DNA from: Thorsellia kenyensis
GTDB taxonomy: Bacteria > Pseudomonadota > Gammaproteobacteria > Enterobacterales > Thorselliaceae
Length of the DNA: 64,000 nucleotides
Direction: 5' to 3'
Assembly: GCF_042432445.1 (NCBI RefSeq)
Contig: NZ_JBHLXE010000108.1
Span: 124,001-188,000 of the forward strand
Part shown: piece after piece, positions 54,133-62,846 of the stretch
How the letters are laid out: every line of letters starts with the position of its first letter
Numbering within the stretch: the first letter of the stretch is position 1
Program-made: the position numbers and the translations under genes
The notes under the pieces: generated by a model
What the model saw: the letters and a program-made list of their open reading frames with translations, nothing else
What the model was told of the DNA's origin: nothing
The model's database searches: none

Positions 54133-55230
54133 ATGGCTAGGCCTAGTAAGCGTGGTCGCGATTTAGATGCGGTCATTTTATTAAATAAACCTCTTGGGAT
54201 GTCATCTAATGACTTACTTCAAAAGGTTAAGCGTTTGTTCGATGTTAAACGGGCCGGTCATACTGGCGCCCTTGATCCTTTGGCAAGTGGTATGTTGCCT
54301 ATTTGCTTTGGAGAAGCAACAAAGTTTTCTCAATATCTTTTAGATGCCGACAAGAGATACATAGTAAGCGCAAAATTAGGACAAAGAACGGACACCTCTG
54401 ATGCAGAAGGTCAAATTATTTCAATTCGCCCAATTGTCCACTCGATAGACGAATTGAACCATGCATTAATGAGTTTTCTTGGCAAAACAGAGCAAATCCC
54501 TTCGATTTATTCTGCGCTAAAATATCAAGGTAAGCCTCTGTATGAATATGCAAGGCAGGGTATAGATGTTCCCATTCCTCCAAGACCTATTGAAGTTTAT
54601 TCTATTGAATTATTGGCTGTCGACGCTGATACGATAACATTAGATATTCACTGCTCTAAAGGCACCTATATCAGAACAATAATTGATGATTTGGGGGAAA
54701 AATTAGGATGCGGAGCTCATGTCACCAAACTCCATCGAACAGCAGTTGGCCAGTATCCTGCAGATAAAATGATTGATTGGTTTGATTTGCTTGAATTAGC
54801 TCAACCTGAGTTCATTTCTGCACGTCCATCGATGATAACCGCATTACATGATGAAGCTTTTCTAGCTAAAAGCGCTATTCAATTTAAAATGACCTATACG
54901 TTACATCCTACAGAGAAAATTTCCAGATTTTCAAGAATAGATAATCTATTGCTTCCTTTAGATACTCCTGCTATAGATCATGAAGCGATTTATTTACCGA
55001 AAGAAGCTGCAAATGCCTTTATCAAAGGTATCGATATTCCCTTTTTTGTTATTGGTAGAGAGGAACTAAATCAGTTTAAAAATCATCGTTCTAATACATT
55101 TGTTAGTGAATTGCCTAATTTGGGTTTAAAAAGAGTGTATGATGAAAGCAACGGACTTTTTTTAGGCGTTGGACTATTTGATGAGAAACAAAGACTTTGG
55201 CCTAAACGTGTAGTGGTTAGAAACGAGTAG
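54133..55230 (+). CDS. truB: tRNA pseudouridine-55 synthase TruB, with an extra C-terminal insertion
   Basis: Makes pseudouridine 55 in the T arm of tRNAs. The catalytic Asp is D48 in HTGALDPLASG, and YSALKYQGKPLYEYAR, CSKGTYIRTIIDDLGEKLGCGAHV are conserved. A GTG at 54121 is in frame, but the ATG at 54133 gives MARPSKRGRD as in relatives. The protein has 365 residues against about 314 in E. coli: some 40 residues are inserted at about 222-265, before LLLPLDTPA, and about 15-20 more near 305-325. rpsO-pnp do not follow, unlike in E. coli. Confidence 0.95.
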   Translation: MARPSKRGRDLDAVILLNKPLGMSSNDLLQKVKRLFDVKRAGHTGALDPLASGMLPICFGEATKFSQYLLDADKRYIVSAKLGQRTDTSDAEGQIISIRPIVHSIDELNHALMSFLGKTEQIPSIYSALKYQGKPLYEYARQGIDVPIPPRPIEVYSIELLAVDADTITLDIHCSKGTYIRTIIDDLGEKLGCGAHVTKLHRTAVGQYPADKMIDWFDLLELAQPEFISARPSMITALHDEAFLAKSAIQFKMTYTLHPTEKISRFSRIDNLLLPLDTPAIDHEAIYLPKEAANAFIKGIDIPFFVIGREELNQFKNHRSNTFVSELPNLGLKRVYDESNGLFLGVGLFDEKQRLWPKRVVVRNE

Positions 55231-55323
55231 ATACACAGACAAATATTCACTCTTTGGGCTATGATGAGATATGTTTTTTAAGTGTGGTTATGAAAGTGAA
55301 TAAGAAGGATAAAGGAGAATAGA

Positions 55324-56127
55324 ATGCTTGAGAGTATGTTAATTTACCTTCCTCTTGGAATTATTGCCGGTTTAATGGCCGGTTTATTGGGTCTTGGTGG
55401 CGGTCTTGTTGTCGTCCCAATTTTGACGATCACACTAAAAATAAGTGGTGTCCCTGACGAAGAAATCATGAAAATGGCATTAGGTACTTCATTTGCTACG
55501 ATATGCTTTACATCACTGAGTTCCGTATATGCTCATAACAAAAAACAAGCGGTCTTGTGGCGAGTGTTGTTCAAATTTTTACCAGGTGTTCTCTGCGGAG
55601 TATTTGTATTTGGGTTTTTTGTTACTCTTTTTTCTACTTTAGTGCTTAAATATTGTTTTGCTGTGTTTGTTTTGTTTTCTATTTATAATTTATTGCGAGC
55701 GAAGAAAAAAGCTGAAGAGAATAAACCTCCGAATGAATCTATCAAAGTACTGACAGGTTTCGGTTTTGGTATAGGGGGTATTTCTGCTTTAGTAGGTGTT
55801 GGTGGTGGTGCGATGACAGTACCTCTTTTGAATCATTTAGGATTTGAAATGAAAAAAGCGATTGGTACATCGGCTGCTGCAGGGTTTCCGATTGCTTTAG
55901 CTGGTGCTATCAATGCAATTTGGCATGGGATTAATGTAGAAGGATTACCAGCGATGAGTCTTGGCTATATTTATTTACCTGCACTTTTTGGTATCTCTAT
56001 CACCAGCATGCTTTTTGCTCCAATTGGTGCTAAATTAGCTCATACTGTGTCTCCTATTATTTTAAAGCGGGTCTTTGTCAGCTATTTAGGCATTATTTTT
56101 ATTCAAATGGTTTTGTCGGCTCATTGA
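55324..56127 (+). CDS. TSUP/TauE-SafE family membrane permease
   Basis: A 267-residue inner-membrane protein with about eight hydrophobic segments in two repeated halves, each beginning with a Gly-rich motif: GLMAGLLGLGGGLVVVPIL near residue 20 and GGISALVGVGGGAMTVPLL near 155. Members move sulfite, sulfonates or other small anions; substrate here is unknown. AAAGGAGAATAG precedes the ATG. It lies where rpsO-pnp would be in E. coli, between truB and a convergent PAS-chemoreceptor gene. Confidence 0.9.
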   Translation: MLESMLIYLPLGIIAGLMAGLLGLGGGLVVVPILTITLKISGVPDEEIMKMALGTSFATICFTSLSSVYAHNKKQAVLWRVLFKFLPGVLCGVFVFGFFVTLFSTLVLKYCFAVFVLFSIYNLLRAKKKAEENKPPNESIKVLTGFGFGIGGISALVGVGGGAMTVPLLNHLGFEMKKAIGTSAAAGFPIALAGAINAIWHGINVEGLPAMSLGYIYLPALFGISITSMLFAPIGAKLAHTVSPIILKRVFVSYLGIIFIQMVLSAH

Positions 56128-56250
56128 ATTTTAAACGTAACGTATCTTAAACTTTTGAACTCTCTCAGTTCTAAGCCATCGCTAGTACCGAGTTTGGACT
56201 GACACAAGTGAGAAAGTTGAAATATATAAAAACTATTTAGTGAAAGAAAA

Positions 56251-56305
56251 ACGACTAGAACAAAAAATGGCTTATTCTTTTGTAAGACATTTTTGTTCTA
56301 GTCGT
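56251..56305. terminator. Long inverted repeat between convergent TSUP and PAS-MCP genes
   Basis: ACGACTAGAACAAAAAATG (56251-56269) and CATTTTTGTTCTAGTCGT (56288-56305) are complementary over 18 bases apart from one extra A, with a partly paired loop. The A- and T-runs are inside the stem, so it is not a classical terminator; bidirectional termination remains the simplest role. Confidence 0.6.
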
Positions 56306-56346
56306 GCAATATTTAATCGTTTAATGGCTAAAAATGAGGTTAAAGA

Positions 56347-58083
56347 TTACCCTTCTATCTTATTGAAGAGCTCAGCGAGCTCCTCTATCTTTTTAAGTGT
56401 TTCATTGATTAGATGGTCTATTTCTTGTGTCACACCCTTAGAGTTATTTGCAAGCGTTCGAACTTCATCAGCAACAACAGCAAACCCTCTACCTAGCTCA
56501 CCTGCTCTTGCTGCTTCTATCGCAGCATTGAGCGCCAGTAAATTTGTTTGATCAGAAATTCTTTTGATGTTACCAACCATTTGACTGATTTGTTTACTGA
56601 CTGACACAACACTATCCATTGATTCACGGGTCTTAATGATGGTTTCCTTTCTGTCACTGATATCGATACCAAAATAGACATACTGTGTGATTTCCCCTTT
56701 AAAATTTCTTAAAGCACAAATTCTTCCATCAACGCTTAATACATCTTTAACCCCGACGAAGTCTTCTCTTAATGAAACAGCTCCGTCAGCCTGTAATTGG
56801 TTTTCAACATTATGAACAAAGCCTTTTAATTGTTTCAAAAAACTGTCCATGGTAATTTGATGCTTTTGCATTTGAGTTTCTAAGAGCCGATTAACACTTT
56901 TGATGCTGTAATCTTTTTCAAATTCCGCAATAAATAGTGATTCACTTATAGCACCTAATTTTCTGGTAAAGTCGAGAGCCATCTGCTTAACTTCAGTAAT
57001 ATTTGCCTGCACAGAAATGAAACGTCTTACTTGCTTGTTCTCAAATATAGGCGTAATCGATAAAGAGACCCAATAAGGCTCACCCGCCTTATTATAATTG
57101 AGTATTTCATCATAGAAACTTTCTCTTGCAGCTAAACATTGTCGTATGCGTTCAACAGTGTCCGGATCCGTTTCAGATCCTTGTAAGAAGTCACCGGGCT
57201 TTTTGCCTTTCACTTCTGCTGATTTATGTCCTGTGAGTTTTTCAAAGCCTGAGTTAACGTATTCTATCAGACCTGCAGCATCTGTAATGATCACCGCATT
57301 GTTTGTTTCATTAGCTACTAACGAGAGCATTTCACGCTCTTCTCTACGAATGACCTCTTCTGTGACATCTTTAACAAACGCAGTATATAAAATACCTTCA
57401 TCAATTCTGACTTTTGATAAAGATAATTGTCCCCATACTATATTGCCATCTTTGCGCTCTATTTTTATTTCCCTTGTTGTGCCGACAATTTTATCTTTAC
57501 CAGTAGTCCTATTATTGTTTACAAATTGATCATGTGAAGGTTGTATTTCACTAGGAACGAGCATTTTTACATTTTTACCCATTACTTCACTACGTGAATA
57601 GCCCCATAGAGATTCTGCTGCTTTATTAAAAAGAGTGACGCAGTTATTCGTATCAATACAGACAACTGCATCAATTGCTTGCTCAAGCGTTTGTTGCATA
57701 ATTTCTTTTTCTCTACGCTCATTAGTGACTTCGCGCACAAAGGCGGTATAATGTTTTTCAAACCCTACTTTGATCTGCGATAATGAGAGTTGAACCCAAA
57801 TACGTTTACCATCTTTACGTTGAAGTTGAACCTCACGTGAACTCCCTACAATTTTATCCACCCCTGTTTTACGATGATGATTGACGTAATTGTCATGATT
57901 AGAACGGATTTCAGATGGTACCAGTAATGAAACATTTTTACCTATCACTTCATTGGCACGGTAGCCCCATAATTTTTCAGCCGCTTTGTTAAAAAATGTG
58001 ACATTATTTTTGGTATCTATCGTGATTACCGCGATAATACTTTGTTCTAAGGCTTGTCTTTCTACATTCTTTCTAAAAAACAT
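56347..58083 (-). CDS. Soluble multi-PAS methyl-accepting chemotaxis-like protein
   Basis: A 578-residue protein without membrane segments. PAS domains are at about 10-120, 132-243 (near-duplicates, each with LFNKAAE/FFNKAAE-LWGY and LVPSEI), 252-365 (with a LOV-like DFLQGSETDPDT lacking the photoactive Cys) and a diverged fourth at about 375-478. Residues 485-578 hold an MCP signalling tip, ISDQTNLLALNAAIEAARAGE then GRGFAVVADEVRTLA, but little coiled coil around it. The layout recalls BdlA, a biofilm-dispersal protein. No che genes are nearby. Energy or redox sensing is inference. Confidence 0.85.
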   Translation of the reverse strand: MFFRKNVERQALEQSIIAVITIDTKNNVTFFNKAAEKLWGYRANEVIGKNVSLLVPSEIRSNHDNYVNHHRKTGVDKIVGSSREVQLQRKDGKRIWVQLSLSQIKVGFEKHYTAFVREVTNERREKEIMQQTLEQAIDAVVCIDTNNCVTLFNKAAESLWGYSRSEVMGKNVKMLVPSEIQPSHDQFVNNNRTTGKDKIVGTTREIKIERKDGNIVWGQLSLSKVRIDEGILYTAFVKDVTEEVIRREEREMLSLVANETNNAVIITDAAGLIEYVNSGFEKLTGHKSAEVKGKKPGDFLQGSETDPDTVERIRQCLAARESFYDEILNYNKAGEPYWVSLSITPIFENKQVRRFISVQANITEVKQMALDFTRKLGAISESLFIAEFEKDYSIKSVNRLLETQMQKHQITMDSFLKQLKGFVHNVENQLQADGAVSLREDFVGVKDVLSVDGRICALRNFKGEITQYVYFGIDISDRKETIIKTRESMDSVVSVSKQISQMVGNIKRISDQTNLLALNAAIEAARAGELGRGFAVVADEVRTLANNSKGVTQEIDHLINETLKKIEELAELFNKIEG

Positions 58084-58355
58084 GTTGGGGCTCCATTTTA
58101 TTATGCACTAAAAATAAGGTGATGAAATTTTTGGTAACAAATGTTTAAAAATATACATCAAAGAAGCAATAAACTCTATAAAAAAAACATTAAGTTTTCT
58201 TCATGTATCGATTAGATCAATTAAAAATGTTTTAATTAAATAGCTTAGATAAAAAAGTTAGGGAAAAGTAAATTTTGAGGTAGCCTAAGTTTTATCGGTA
58301 TAGATAGAACTTAGGCTATAAATAGGAGCAACTAAAATAGGATAAATAATATTTA

Positions 58356-61300
58356 TTATTTATTTTCTTTGATTATGTCTTTTAACTCAAGATGATAAAC
58401 AATAGCAGAGTTTTCAAATAACCCTACTGGCATATTACTTGCAGTATACCTTCTGCTGGCAGGGCCTACCATTCTCCATTTTTCACCCTTACTCATGCGC
58501 ATCACTGCATCTTGAAGTACTTTAGGTAATTCAGTCACTTTGACATTTGCTTCTTGCTCCATGATGACAGTACCATCACTTCGTAACTCTCTGATGGAAA
58601 GAAGAACTGTGTTTTCAGCGGTTGCTTTAACACCATTACCTGGACGCATAATTCTGAAATAGTTACCATTCGGTAGAGGGTAAGTACCACGAATTGATTT
58701 AAAGCTTTCGATATAAGCCGCGTCGCCTTCTAACGATTTTCGTTCTACCATTCCTGTATTTTGATTAAGTTCATTAACAATGACTAATGCTTCAGAAGTT
58801 GTCATTTTATTGCTTGCATTTAAAGTATCTGTCAATCCTGCCAAAATAAATTCGGTATTTAGATCCTTACCAGCTTGTTTTTGTTTTTGTAAGCCTCTTT
58901 TATAATCATTAGCAAGTAAAACACCTGTAGCGTAAGCTTGTTTTTCAAGTTCATTTGCCGGTGTAGCCTTACTGCTTGTAGCAATCGATCTGCTCTTATC
59001 ATTAGGTGCATTTTGAGAGAGAGATTTGATTTGTTCTTCTAGAGCCTGTATTTTATCATTTGCCGCATTTAATTGTGATGAGAATTCCTTGGAATCGGAA
59101 GCTGCTTTATTTTGAATTTTTGTAGATTCATCTAATTCATTTTGTATATTTGCTAATTCAACAGTCAATTTATTTTTTGCATCCAATGCCTCTTTAAGTT
59201 GCTTCTCATAATCAGCCTTAACTTTATCTAATTGATTAGCATTATTTGCTTTGTTTTCTTCAAGAACCTTTAGTTTATCTTCTAAAGATTTAAGTTGAAG
59301 ATTTGCTACAGCTAAAGTTTTATTTTCCTCAGCCCTTTGTGCGAGTTTCTTTTCGTATTCTTCAGACTGTTTTTTAGCAGCACTCTTTATTTTATCTAAT
59401 TCCGATAGTAAGGAATTAATACGAGCAGTTTGTTTCTCAAGTTCCGGCTCTAAATCATTTTTATTATTTGCCATACTGAGAGATTCATTAGCTTTAAGAG
59501 CTGCATCTCTTTCTTCAGTCAGTTTTTTAACTTCTTCATCATTACGAGCAATCAAATCACGTAATAATTGCATCTCTTCGTTTGTTTTCTCATTATTGAT
59601 TCTATTTTCTTTTTCAAATCGACTCACCTTCTCTTTTAAATCAGCATTTTCAGACTCTTTTTGACTGAGCAATGACTGTGTATTAGAAAGTTCTTGAACA
59701 ACTTTAGAATCACTTGTTTCGAGAAGTTTTTTTAATTCAACTAACTGTTTTTCAAGTTTGTTTATTGTTTCTTGGTTTTTCGAAGCTAATAATTCTGCAT
59801 CCTTTGCTCTAGTTAATGCCGCTTGTAGCTCTTTGTTTAGTGCAGCCTTCTCATCAGCATGTTGAACAAGTTGCGCTTTTGCATCATTAAGCTCTTTTTC
59901 AAGTTTACGATTTAGCTCATTTATTTTATTTTGTTCGGTAGTAATAAGTGTTTCATTTTTTTTGCTTAATTCTTTTATGGTTGTTTCATTATTTTTCAGC
60001 GCTTTATTTGCAGAGGCGAGTTCTTTAGTTAATTCCTCAATTTGATTATTTAATTCAGGAATTTTTTTATCATTGAGTGTTTTAGCGTCTTTTAATTTTT
60101 CCAGTTCACTGTTCAGAGACGCTATAGATTCATTTTTCTTTTGAATTTCTTGCTCAAATTGAGTCATTTTTGCTGAATGTTCTGCATTATTTTTTTCTAA
60201 ACTTCTAGAAAGATCTTGTAGTTCAGTTTTTTGTTTATTTAATGCTTTATTTGCATCGTTTAATTGTTCAGTCAATGTTTTAATCTGCTTACTCAATTCA
60301 CTGTCATTTTTTTCAGTTGAAGATTTTGCAGATTCTAGGTCTGATAATTGCAAGGTCAGATCTTTTATAGTCGCTGATCTTTCTTGATTAACCTTTTCTA
60401 GTTCCTCAATCTTAATTTTTTGATCAGCTTGAGTTTTAGCAAGTGTATCTTGCGCTTCTTTAAGAGCAGTTTGTAATTTCGCTAAGTTTTCATTGACCTT
60501 GTCTTTCTCATTACTTTGGTTTAACAAGGACTTTTCTGCTTTAGCTACTTTTTCCTCGAGTTGTTTTATAGTATTCAGTTGCTCTTTATCTTGTTCTTGC
60601 GCTGCTTTAAGCTGGTTTGTTGCAGAAACTAAAGAATTATTGAGGTCACTGTTATCTTTTTCTTTTTGTGCTAACAGCTCTTGAGCAATTTTGAGTTCTG
60701 TCTGAAGCTTTGTATTCAGATCATTGATTGTTTTTTGCTTTTCATCTTCAGATTTTTTACTTTCTGCAGTGATTTTTTCTAACTCTGCTTTGAGTTTTTT
60801 GTTCTCTTCTTGCGCAAGAGTTAAAGAGTCCGTGAGTTGCTTGATTTTAGTCTCAAATTCACTGATAGAGTCAGTCTGCTTTTGCAAATTATTTTTAGAG
60901 GCATCAATTGTTTTTTGTAATTCATCCAATTGTTGAGTTTTTTTCGCTAATTCAGCCTCTAATTGAGCTTTTAATTGACTATTTGTTTGTTGTTCTTTTG
61001 TTAATGCTTCGTTAGCTGCTTTAATTTCATCTTGTAATTTTGCTATGCTTGCCTTGTTATCAATGTTTAATGTCTCAGAGGATTTAGCTTTGTTAATTGC
61101 TTCTTCAATTGATGAATTTAAGGCTCCTACTTTAGTCTCACTTGCTTTAAGAGATTCTGTTAGTGCATCAATTTTTGTTTGTTGTTCTTTTGTTAATTTA
61201 TTGGAATTAGCGACTTCTTTACGCAATGCTTCTAATTCTGCTTTTTGTTTTATTAATAATGCCTTTTCTTCTGCACTTAAACCTTGATTTTTATTGGATT

Positions 61301-61805
61301 CATCTGTTGATATTTTACCTGATAGAATAGCCGCCGCTTTTTCTTCTTCTGTTTGAGCAGAGACAATCGGTTTTTTAATAGTCTCGTCGACTTTAGGTTT
61401 TTGCAAAGAAGTTGCTTTTGTCGGTTCGGTTGGCTTTTGAGCAGAGGAGGGCTCAGCCGTTAAAACAGGTTTTTTAGCTTGTATTTCTTGCTGAGCACTT
61501 TGCTGTTTAGGTCTAGTTTGTTGAGTGCGTGCAGGTTTAGGTGTTACAGGTGGTGGTGGAGGTGGAGCAGGAATTTCAATAGTTTGAATTTCATCAAGCC
61601 AGCTATTTTGGGATGAATTTAGTAAATCATCAATATTCTCAACTCTTGGGTTATTAGCCAAGCTGTAACCGGAGAATACAGTAATGGAAAGGGATGTTAT
61701 TAGCATCAATGTAATACGGTTTAATGAGAATTGTTTTTTCAACAAGTGATGCTTATTTTCGTTACCATGCGAATTTAAAGGTGTTTTATGATAAGTTAAC
61801 GTCAT
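58356..61805 (-). CDS. Exported giant coiled-coil protein with C-terminal FkpA/Mip-like FKBP domain
   Basis: A 1149-residue protein. An N-terminal basic region precedes a hydrophobic segment (about 31-49) ending YSLA, probably a signal peptide or anchor. A proline-rich stretch (about 78-150, with seven consecutive prolines) follows, then a Lys/Glu/Gln/Leu-rich coiled coil from about 165 to 935. The last 200 residues resemble the FkpA/Mip N-terminal dimerisation domain (YATGVLLANDYKRGL) plus an FKBP domain (ISRE-like SIRELRSDGTVI, MSKGEKWRMVGPASRRY). Key FKBP active-site aromatics appear missing. Function unknown; an envelope scaffold is a guess. Confidence 0.75.
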   Translation of the reverse strand: MTLTYHKTPLNSHGNENKHHLLKKQFSLNRITLMLITSLSITVFSGYSLANNPRVENIDDLLNSSQNSWLDEIQTIEIPAPPPPPPVTPKPARTQQTRPKQQSAQQEIQAKKPVLTAEPSSAQKPTEPTKATSLQKPKVDETIKKPIVSAQTEEEKAAAILSGKISTDESNKNQGLSAEEKALLIKQKAELEALRKEVANSNKLTKEQQTKIDALTESLKASETKVGALNSSIEEAINKAKSSETLNIDNKASIAKLQDEIKAANEALTKEQQTNSQLKAQLEAELAKKTQQLDELQKTIDASKNNLQKQTDSISEFETKIKQLTDSLTLAQEENKKLKAELEKITAESKKSEDEKQKTINDLNTKLQTELKIAQELLAQKEKDNSDLNNSLVSATNQLKAAQEQDKEQLNTIKQLEEKVAKAEKSLLNQSNEKDKVNENLAKLQTALKEAQDTLAKTQADQKIKIEELEKVNQERSATIKDLTLQLSDLESAKSSTEKNDSELSKQIKTLTEQLNDANKALNKQKTELQDLSRSLEKNNAEHSAKMTQFEQEIQKKNESIASLNSELEKLKDAKTLNDKKIPELNNQIEELTKELASANKALKNNETTIKELSKKNETLITTEQNKINELNRKLEKELNDAKAQLVQHADEKAALNKELQAALTRAKDAELLASKNQETINKLEKQLVELKKLLETSDSKVVQELSNTQSLLSQKESENADLKEKVSRFEKENRINNEKTNEEMQLLRDLIARNDEEVKKLTEERDAALKANESLSMANNKNDLEPELEKQTARINSLLSELDKIKSAAKKQSEEYEKKLAQRAEENKTLAVANLQLKSLEDKLKVLEENKANNANQLDKVKADYEKQLKEALDAKNKLTVELANIQNELDESTKIQNKAASDSKEFSSQLNAANDKIQALEEQIKSLSQNAPNDKSRSIATSSKATPANELEKQAYATGVLLANDYKRGLQKQKQAGKDLNTEFILAGLTDTLNASNKMTTSEALVIVNELNQNTGMVERKSLEGDAAYIESFKSIRGTYPLPNGNYFRIMRPGNGVKATAENTVLLSIRELRSDGTVIMEQEANVKVTELPKVLQDAVMRMSKGEKWRMVGPASRRYTASNMPVGLFENSAIVYHLELKDIIKENK

Positions 61806-62846
61806 TCTCTACTTTTCCGTATTAATTGGGGATTAAATTACTTAATCCAAACCATCTCTTCCGCTCTTTAGATGTATCTATTTTTGTTTTAAGCTCTTAT
61901 TATAATGACTAATTAATTTTAGTCGACAATTAGATTTAAAAATCAAAAAAAATCTTTATATTGGTCTTATTTACAACAAACATTTTAAACGTATAATTTT
62001 AAAATTTTTTGAAATTTAGCTGTTTTACAATCGAATGAATTTATTTTATCTAATTGATTTATAGTTTAAATTATTTTTTTTAGTGTGATAGACAAAATTT
62101 AACTCCTGAAATGCATGAGTGTTATTAATCCATCTCTATTGGTTGATGTATTTGTAAATGATAGGAGTTTTTATTCATTTTCCAATTCTATTATTCTTAA
62201 TTTTTTATTGTATGGCATTTTTCATTTTACTTTGAAGTTATTTGTCATTGGACAATCGGATAAATCTTTATTACTGAATGTGGATACTTAAGGCAACAGG
62301 GGCTTTGATTTGCCGATATCTGTTGTCTGATAAATAAAAATACATTTGTCATAAAACGGCACCTTATAAAAGCAAATGCTGCCCATAAATTATTTAACTG
62401 CATAGGGTATAAAAATAGTTATATTAAATATTGGGTCTTAATTTATCGCTCATTATTTTGAAGCGTTAAATCATCCCAATTGAAAAAATCATGTTAATTT
62501 AATTGACACATTCTACGTTTAAAAACAGGATATACTTAATGGAAATTAAGCTGCAGATTTAGGCATTACTAAACACCCACTCAATAGGCATCGGTAAAAT
62601 ATCAGCACCTGCAACTTGAAGTAACTTCAGTATATAATTAATTATTCCTATTTTAAAAAGATCTCTAATGTCATGAGCTGATCGAAATGCAGGTTGATAA
62701 TTGTGGTTCAATATGTCTACCCCATCTTATGACTATTTTTAACATTTTAAAAATTACTATCAATTTCGATCAAGCTGACATTTTATGGTAATATAGTTTG
62801 AATTATTTATAGAAATTATAGACGTATTTTTAATTTTGGAAGGCTA
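61806..62846. other. Gene-poor AT-rich kilobase upstream of parC, with one orphan reading frame
   Basis: No gene is called in this 1041-base spacer between divergent neighbours. A minus-strand frame at 62559-62711 (50 codons from a TTG) reads NYQPAFRSAHDIRDLF, ending DILPMPIEWVFSNA; its non-random appearance suggests the 3' end of a lost gene, but I cannot name a family. Complementary AACTCCT (62101-62107) and AGGAGTT (62163-62169), the latter followed by TTT, could bound a small hairpin RNA. Promoters for both flanking genes lie here. Confidence 0.45.

Noticed and set aside
57146..57529. 127-codon plus-strand frame inside the PAS-MCP gene
   Set aside because: Shadow of a well-supported minus-strand PAS domain coding region.
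60493..61287. Plus-strand Phe/Ser/Cys-rich frames opposite the coiled-coil protein
   Set aside because: They mirror Lys/Glu-rich codons of the minus-strand gene and have no coding signature.
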